From the NCBI GenBank assembly GCA_902475785.1, contig CABSAN010000071.1:1-9858 (forward strand): a stretch of 9,858 nt of DNA, given 5' to 3'. The translations under genes and the position numbers were made by a program. Below the pieces are notes generated by a model, which saw only the letters and a list, made by a program, of their open reading frames with translations, made no database searches and was not told the DNA's origin. This DNA is from an uncultured Collinsella sp. (GTDB taxonomy: Bacteria; Actinomycetota; Coriobacteriia; Coriobacteriales; Coriobacteriaceae). Positions 5,332 through 9,858 of the stretch are shown here, piece by piece (position 1 is the stretch's first letter; each line of letters starts with the position of its first letter).

Positions 5332-7908
5332 ATGTGCGATTGCACAGATCATAAGGACGAGATTCCTGCCTACGACGCGCAGGCCATTGAGTCCAGGTGG
5401 ATGAAGGCCTGGGAGGACTCCAACCTCTTTGCCGTTGACACCGACGACAGCAAGCCCAAGAAGTATGTGCTCGAGATGTTCCCGTATCCGTCGGGCGATC
5501 TGCACATGGGCCACGCGCGCAACTATACCATCGGCGATGCCATGGCCCGTCAGGCCCGCATGCGCGGCTACGACGTGCTGCACCCCATCGGCTTCGATGC
5601 CTTTGGCCTGCCCGCCGAGAACGCCGCCATCAAGCACAACACGCAGGCTGCCGCCTGGACGTATAAGAATATGGACCAGGCGCTCGCCACGATGAAGCGT
5701 ATGGGCTTCTCCTACGATCTGGATCGCATGGTCAAGACCTGCAGCCCCGACTATTACCGCTGGGGTCAGTGGATCTTTGAGATGATGTGGGAAAAGGGCC
5801 TGGTCTACCGTAAGAAGAACCCGGTGAACTGGTGCCCCAACTGCAAGACCGTTCTGGCCAACGAGCAGGTTACCGAGGGCAAGTGCTGGCGCTGCGGCAC
5901 TGAGCCCGAGAAGCGCGACCTTGAGCAGTGGTACTACAAGATCACCGAGTACTCCCAGGAGCTGCTCGACGACCTGGAGAAGCTCCCCGGCTGGCCCGAG
6001 CGCGTCAAGCAGATGCAGGCCAACTGGATCGGCCGCTCCGAGGGCGCCGAGGTCGACTTTACCCTGTGCGACAAGGATGGCGAGCCCATCGAGGGTGACG
6101 AGGGTAAGATCACCGTCTTCACCACGCGAGCCGACACGCTCTTTGGTGTCTCCTTCTTTGTCCTGGCTCCCGAGTACGCGCGCCTGCACGAGCTCGTCGA
6201 GGGCACGGAGTACGAGGAGGCCGTCACCAAGATCGTCGAGGACTCCAAGCATATCTCTGCCGTCGAGCGTGCCCAGGGCACCCTCGAGAAGCACGGTGCC
6301 TTTACCGGCCGCTATGTGGTAAACCCCGTCAACGGCGAGAAGGTTCCCGTGTGGGTTGCCGACTACGTCGTGGCCGACTACGGCACCGGTGCCGTCATGG
6401 CCGTTCCCTGCGGCGACCAGCGCGACTTTGAGTTCGCCCGCAAGTACGACCTGCCGATCGTACCGATCATCCTGGACGATGACGACCGCGCCGCCGTCGA
6501 GGCCAGCGGCGAGACCATCGATACCTTCCATGCCGAGACTGTCGACTGGGATTGCGCCCACGCTGCCGAGGGCACGCTCGTCCAGTCCGGCAAGTACACC
6601 GGTATGCGCGGCGGCAAGCACTCCGAGGGCGAGGCTGCCATCGTGGCCGACCTCGAGGCCATGGGCTGCGGTCGTCGCAAGGTCGAGTTCCGTCTGCGCG
6701 ACTGGCTCATCAGCCGCCAGCGCTATTGGGGCAACCCCATCCCGGCCATCCACTGCGAGCACTGCGGCATCGTGCCCGTGCCCGAGGATCAGCTGCCGGT
6801 GACGCTGCCCGAGAACCTGGACCTGGGTGCCGGCGAGACCCTTGCCGAGTGCAAGGAGTTCTACGAGACCACCTGCCCGGTCTGCGGCCGCCCGGCCAAG
6901 CGCGAGACCGATACCATGGACACCTTCACCTGTTCCAGCTGGTATTACCTGCGCTATACCGACCCGCACAACACCGAGCTGCCCTTCTCCCGCGAGGCGG
7001 CCGATCGTTGGATGCCCGTCGATAACTACATCGGTGGCATCGAGCACGCCATTCTGCACCTGCTCTACAGCCGCTTCTTTACCAAGGCCCTGCGCGACCT
7101 GGGTCTGCTGAGCGTGGACGAGCCCTTCACCAACCTGCTGTGCCAGGGCATGGTCAAGGACGAGAACGGCGACACCATGTCCAAGTCCAAGGGCAACGTC
7201 GTGCCCCCGAGCTCGGTCATCGAGCCCTATGGCGCAGACACCATGCGTCTGGCGATCCTGTTTATCGCCCCGCCCGAGAAGGACTTCGACTGGGATCCCA
7301 AGGCCGTCGAGGGCGCCAACCGCTTTATCAAGCGCGCCTGGCGTATCGTGTGGCAGCTCGTTCAGTCGGGTGATGCCAACGTGGCCTTCGACAAGTCCGT
7401 GCTCGACGAGACCGCGATGAAGCTCTACCGCGAGCGTCACCGCACCATCGCCAAGTGCACCGAGGACTTCGATCGCGGCCAGTTCAACACCGCGATTTCG
7501 GCCGTCATGGAGCTCGTCAACGCGGCGAGCGCCTATCTCAACGCCACCGAGGGCGTTGATCGCGACAAGGCCCTGTGCTACGGCGTGGCCAAGGACATCG
7601 TGAGCGTCCTGGCGCCCATCTGCCCGTTCTGGGCCGACGAGCTGTGGCACGAGGCGCTCGGCTGCGAGGGCAACGCCTACACCGCCGCCTGGCCCGAGTT
7701 CGACCTGGCCGAGTCCATCGAGGACACGGTGCAGATCGTCGTCCAGGTGCTTGGCAAGGTCCGTGGCCGCATCGACGTGGCCCGCGATGCCTCCAACGAG
7801 GAAATGCAGGCTGCCGCCGAGGCTGCCGTCGCCAAGTGGCTCGAGGGCAAGACGGTCGTCAAGGCCATCTGCGTGCCCGGCAAGCTGGTCAACCTGGTGG
7901 TCAAGTAA
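5332..7908 (+). CDS. leuS: Leucyl-tRNA synthetase
   Basis: The 858-residue class Ia synthetase charges tRNA-Leu with leucine in the cytoplasm. The HIGH-type motif is HMGH (58-61) after YPSGDL. A zinc-binding pair follows: CPNC at 168-171 with CWRC at 185-188. The CP1 editing domain (~235-430) holds TTRADTLFG (264-272) and YGTGAVMAVP (350-359), whose following Asp362/Asp365 region is the usual amino-acid-discriminating site. A second zinc pair is CEHC at 475-478 with CPVC at 515-518. The KMSKS loop reads TMSKSKGN (615-622). The anticodon-binding helical domain and a short C-terminal domain finish the protein. Length is normal for bacterial LeuRS. The start is ATG 5332 with AAGGAG at 5321-5326; the open frame continues upstream to 5206, but that part lies inside the long hairpin and is leader. 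The N-terminus is cysteine-bearing (MCDCTDHKDE). It is probably monocistronic, closed by the terminator at 7938. Confidence 0.97.
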   Translation: MCDCTDHKDEIPAYDAQAIESRWMKAWEDSNLFAVDTDDSKPKKYVLEMFPYPSGDLHMGHARNYTIGDAMARQARMRGYDVLHPIGFDAFGLPAENAAIKHNTQAAAWTYKNMDQALATMKRMGFSYDLDRMVKTCSPDYYRWGQWIFEMMWEKGLVYRKKNPVNWCPNCKTVLANEQVTEGKCWRCGTEPEKRDLEQWYYKITEYSQELLDDLEKLPGWPERVKQMQANWIGRSEGAEVDFTLCDKDGEPIEGDEGKITVFTTRADTLFGVSFFVLAPEYARLHELVEGTEYEEAVTKIVEDSKHISAVERAQGTLEKHGAFTGRYVVNPVNGEKVPVWVADYVVADYGTGAVMAVPCGDQRDFEFARKYDLPIVPIILDDDDRAAVEASGETIDTFHAETVDWDCAHAAEGTLVQSGKYTGMRGGKHSEGEAAIVADLEAMGCGRRKVEFRLRDWLISRQRYWGNPIPAIHCEHCGIVPVPEDQLPVTLPENLDLGAGETLAECKEFYETTCPVCGRPAKRETDTMDTFTCSSWYYLRYTDPHNTELPFSREAADRWMPVDNYIGGIEHAILHLLYSRFFTKALRDLGLLSVDEPFTNLLCQGMVKDENGDTMSKSKGNVVPPSSVIEPYGADTMRLAILFIAPPEKDFDWDPKAVEGANRFIKRAWRIVWQLVQSGDANVAFDKSVLDETAMKLYRERHRTIAKCTEDFDRGQFNTAISAVMELVNAASAYLNATEGVDRDKALCYGVAKDIVSVLAPICPFWADELWHEALGCEGNAYTAAWPEFDLAESIEDTVQIVVQVLGKVRGRIDVARDASNEEMQAAAEAAVAKWLEGKTVVKAICVPGKLVNLVVK

Positions 7909-7937
7909 GCGCTGCGCGCATAGCTGACACGAAAAAG

Positions 7938-7976
7938 CGAGGGACGATTCCGAAGTGAGTCGCCCCTCGTTTTGGT
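7938..7976 (+). terminator. Terminator after leuS
   Basis: CGAGGG-A-CGATTC (7938-7950) pairs with GAGTCG-C-CCCTCG (7957-7969) with one A/C mismatch, one G-U pair and a 6-nt loop (CGAAGT). TTTT (7970-7973) follows and AAAAA precedes, so it could work in both directions. It lies 29 bases after the leuS stop. Confidence 0.8.
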
Positions 7977-8058
7977 TAAGGATACTTGCGACAACACCCA
8001 ATTATCCATTTCTTGTGGAGAACCTGTGCTCACGCTGACCTGCGGGTTTGTGTTGTGG

Positions 8059-8087
8059 TTGCACGTTTGCGCAGGTATTGGTATAGT
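8059..8087 (+). promoter_or_regulatory. Sigma-70-type promoter of the rimP-nusA operon
   Basis: TTGCAC (-35, 8059-8064) and TATAGT (-10, 8082-8087) are separated by exactly 17 bp. This is the best promoter in the window. Transcription would start near 8094-8096, about 70 bases before the rimP ATG and just upstream of a terminator-like hairpin. Confidence 0.7.
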
Positions 8088-8112
8088 TTGCTTGCAAATG
8101 AAGTTGTAATTG

Positions 8113-8145
8113 AAAGAAGTGGGGTTTCGGCCCCGCTTCTTTTTT
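8113..8145 (+). terminator. Terminator-like hairpin in the rimP leader (possible attenuator)
   Basis: AAAGAAGTGGGG (8113-8124) pairs with CCCCGCTTCTTT (8131-8142), a 12-bp stem with one G-U pair and loop TTTCGG, followed by a T-run to 8145. It begins about 18 bases after the predicted transcription start and ends before the ribosome-binding site GGAGG (8154-8158). It has every feature of an intrinsic terminator, but it lies between the operon's own promoter and its first gene. NusA, encoded downstream, alters termination at such hairpins, so autogenous control is plausible but inferred. Confidence 0.75.
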
Positions 8146-8165
8146 GTATGGATGGAGGTGCCGCA

Positions 8166-8660
8166 ATGGTCAAGACCAAGACCGAGCAGGCGATCATCGA
8201 CGCGCTCGAGGCCGTCGCTCCCCAGCACGATATCGACATCGTCGACGTTGAGCTCGTGGGTGCCACCAAGGCCCCCTGCGTGCGCGTGCGTATCGAGGGT
8301 GCCGAGGGTCAGAGCCTGTCGCTCAACGACGTCACGGCCAACACCAAATGGGTCGGCGATGTGATTGAGGAGCTCGACCCCATCTCTTCGAGCTATACGC
8401 TCGAGGTGTCGAGCCCGGGTATGGCGCGCCCGCTGCGCCGCCCCAGTGACTTTGCCCGCTTTGTGGGCGAGAGCTGCGAGCTCACCTCCACCGCCACCGA
8501 GGGCCGTCGCAAGTACGCCGGCAAGATTGCCGCCGCCACCGAGACGAACGTGACCCTCGAGCTCGAGGACGGCGAGTCCGTTACCCTCGATTTCTCTGAT
8601 GTTAAAAAGTGCAAGTTGAAGCCCACCTATGACTTCAAGCCCGCGAAGGAAGGAAAGTAA
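8166..8660 (+). CDS. rimP: Ribosome maturation factor RimP
   Basis: The 164-residue protein is the RimP (YhbC/DUF150) factor that helps mature the 30S subunit. The N-terminal alpha/beta domain (~1-85) includes IDIVDVELVG (23-32) and ends in the family signature YTLEVSSPGMARPLRR (77-92). The C-terminal SH3-like barrel covers ~93-155, with RRKYAGKIA at 114-122 and VTLDFSDVKKCKL at 139-151. A short lysine-rich tail follows. Length is slightly above the usual ~150. The start is ATG 8166 with GGAGG at 8154-8158, seven bases away. An in-frame ATG at 8148 would put that ribosome-binding site inside the gene, so it is not chosen. It is first in the operon, and nusA starts one base after its stop, as in many bacteria (rimP-nusA-infB). 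Confidence 0.93.
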   Translation: MVKTKTEQAIIDALEAVAPQHDIDIVDVELVGATKAPCVRVRIEGAEGQSLSLNDVTANTKWVGDVIEELDPISSSYTLEVSSPGMARPLRRPSDFARFVGESCELTSTATEGRRKYAGKIAAATETNVTLELEDGESVTLDFSDVKKCKLKPTYDFKPAKEGK

Positions 8661-8661
8661 G

Positions 8662-9858
8662 ATGGCAGCATCCGACATGATGTCCGCCCTGATGGAGCTT
8701 TGCCAGGAGAAGCACATCGACCAGCTCTACCTGATCGACCGCCTGGAGCAGTCGCTCGCCAAGAGCTATGCCGAGATCCTGCATCTTGAGTGGGGCGCCA
8801 AGGTGACCATCGACCGCACCACCGGCAAGATCTACGTCTACCGTCTGGAGCCAATCGACGATTCCATGGACGAGGAGGGCAACTTCACCGAGTTCGAGGA
8901 GATCGACGTCACTCCCAAGAACACGAGCCGCATCGCCGCCCAGCACGCCAAGGCCGAGATCAACGCCATCGTGCGCAACTCCGCCCGCGAGCAGATTTAC
9001 GAGGAGTTCTCCGGCCGCATCGGTGACCTCATCAGCGGTACCGTGCTGCAGTCCACGCCCGACTTCACGATCGTCAAGATTCGCGAGGGCGTCGAGGCCG
9101 AGCTTCCGCACTTCGACCAGCGCCGTTACGAGAACGAGCGCAACGAGCGTCCGATGGGCGAGCGCTACCTGCACAACCAGCACATCAAGGCCGTGATCAT
9201 CGACGTTCGCGACCCCAACTCCAACCTGCAGCCGGTTCGTGGCGAGCACAGCCGTCCGCCGATTGTTATCTCCCGTACCCACCCCGAGCTCATGCGTCGT
9301 CTGTTTGAGCAGGAGGTGCCCGAGATCTATGAGGGCACCGTCCAGATCAAGTCGATCGCCCGCGAGCCCGGCCAGCGCTCCAAGGTCGCCGTCCACTCGC
9401 TCGACGATCGCCTGGATCCCGTGGGCGCCTGCGTCGGCCCCAAGGGCAGCCGTGTTCGCGCCGTCGTGGGCGAGCTCCGTGGCGAGCGCGTCGACGTCAT
9501 CCTGTGGGATGCCGATCCGGCCGTCTACGTCGCAAACGCTCTGTCGCCCGCCAAGGTCACCCGCGTTCTCATCGACGAGGAGAAGGCCTACGCCGGCGTC
9601 ATCGTACCCGACGACCAGCTTTCGCTCGCCATCGGCAAGGAGGGCCAGAACGCCCGCCTTGCCGCGCGCCTGACCGGCTGGCACATCGACATTAAGTCCG
9701 AGACCCTTGCCGCCGACATCCTTAAGAACGTTCCCGTTCACGAGGAGCCCGCCGCCGACCTGATCGGTGACGAGGAGGACGACGACGTCCGTCGCTGCGA
9801 GTTCGTGTCCGAGGACGGCATCCAGTGCCGTAACCAGGCCCGTCCCGGCTCCCGTTTC
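8662..9858 (+). CDS. nusA: Transcription termination/antitermination factor NusA (3' end beyond window)
   Basis: 399 codons are visible and the frame stays open to the window edge. NusA binds RNA polymerase and nascent RNA and controls pausing, termination and antitermination. The N-terminal RNAP-binding domain covers ~1-120 (IDQLYLIDRLEQSLAKSYAE at 19-38). The S1 domain is at ~122-200 (GDLISGTVLQ at 121-130). KH1 contains VGACVGPKGSRVRAV (254-268), and KH2 contains LSLAIGKEGQNARLAARLTGW (320-340). An acidic linker (GDEEDDD, 369-375) leads into CEFVSEDGIQCRNQARPGSRF (Cys379, Cys389), which ends at the window edge and looks like the start of a small Cys/His metal-binding motif. No E. coli-type AR repeats are seen. 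The start is ATG 8662 with AAGGAAGG at 8646-8653; only one base separates it from the rimP stop, so translational coupling is likely. infB is the usual next gene. Confidence 0.95.
   Translation, partial: MAASDMMSALMELCQEKHIDQLYLIDRLEQSLAKSYAEILHLEWGAKVTIDRTTGKIYVYRLEPIDDSMDEEGNFTEFEEIDVTPKNTSRIAAQHAKAEINAIVRNSAREQIYEEFSGRIGDLISGTVLQSTPDFTIVKIREGVEAELPHFDQRRYENERNERPMGERYLHNQHIKAVIIDVRDPNSNLQPVRGEHSRPPIVISRTHPELMRRLFEQEVPEIYEGTVQIKSIAREPGQRSKVAVHSLDDRLDPVGACVGPKGSRVRAVVGELRGERVDVILWDADPAVYVANALSPAKVTRVLIDEEKAYAGVIVPDDQLSLAIGKEGQNARLAARLTGWHIDIKSETLAADILKNVPVHEEPAADLIGDEEDDDVRRCEFVSEDGIQCRNQARPGSRF

Noticed and set aside
5242..8001. A 919-codon open frame on the - strand covering all of leuS
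   Set aside because: leuS is certain from its motifs. The antisense product is low-complexity (Gly, Ala, Leu, Val, Asp-rich) and follows from strong C-ending codon use in a GC-rich gene. The - strand frames at 140-1693, 3348-4940 and 8635-9741 have the same cause.
8002..8022. Two DnaA-box-like 9-mers (TTATCCATT; TGTGGAGAA, reverse complement TTCTCCACA)
   Set aside because: Each differs from TTATCCACA and there are only two. No AT-rich unwinding region or dnaA/dnaN genes are present, so an origin is not supported.
7986..8165. 60-codon N-terminal extension of rimP
   Set aside because: It would start upstream of the promoter at 8059-8087 and cross the terminator-like hairpin. RimP homology begins at ATG 8166, which has a good ribosome-binding site.
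1..9858. CRISPR array, tRNA, rRNA, transposase or defence genes
   Set aside because: No regularly spaced direct repeats, tRNA-like GGTTCRANTCC arms or related protein motifs were seen on either strand.

Overview
The window looks like chromosomal sequence from a high-GC, anaerobic gut actinobacterium of the class Coriobacteriia, most likely Collinsella or a close relative. This rests on gene content, protein style (including a NusA with a cysteine-bearing tail) and strongly C/G-ending codons. It is inference; no database search was run. Gene order on the + strand, with one exception, is: the last 18 codons of an upstream gene; a GH32 sucrose-6-phosphate hydrolase / beta-fructofuranosidase (167-1708); a short, degenerate Cys/Met-metabolism PLP-fold protein (1805-2794); a small ModE-type winged-helix regulator on the - strand (2909-3253); IMP dehydrogenase guaB (3447-4958); leucyl-tRNA synthetase leuS (5332-7908); then rimP (8166-8660) and nusA (8662 to the window edge), which form a tight operon.

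Region by region: 1-1708 is the end of a carbohydrate-use locus, where the hydrolase would cleave imported (probably phosphorylated) sucrose or fructosides. 1709-2867 is one gene bracketed by strong secondary structure: a terminator directly in front of it and a perfect 35-bp inverted repeat that contains its stop codon. 2868-3446 holds the small regulator and a divergent promoter/leader region. 3447-7908 holds two highly expressed housekeeping genes. Between them lies a 373-bp gap with three separate folded elements: a dispersed-repeat-like inverted repeat, a terminator, and a 114-nt hairpin that fills most of the leuS leader. 7909-8165 carries the leuS terminator, a good sigma-70-type promoter, and a terminator-like hairpin between that promoter and rimP. 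This last arrangement is attractive because NusA itself acts on intrinsic termination.

The window is mostly ordinary housekeeping DNA; I found no defence system, CRISPR array, transposase, tRNA or rRNA. The parts most worth a second look are: the PLP-fold protein that lacks the Schiff-base lysine; an exact 10-mer (TGGGACGGGG) that occurs four times, only in intergenic hairpins or at their edges; the long hairpin ahead of leuS; the attenuator-like rimP-nusA leader; and the C-terminal Cys motif appended to NusA.
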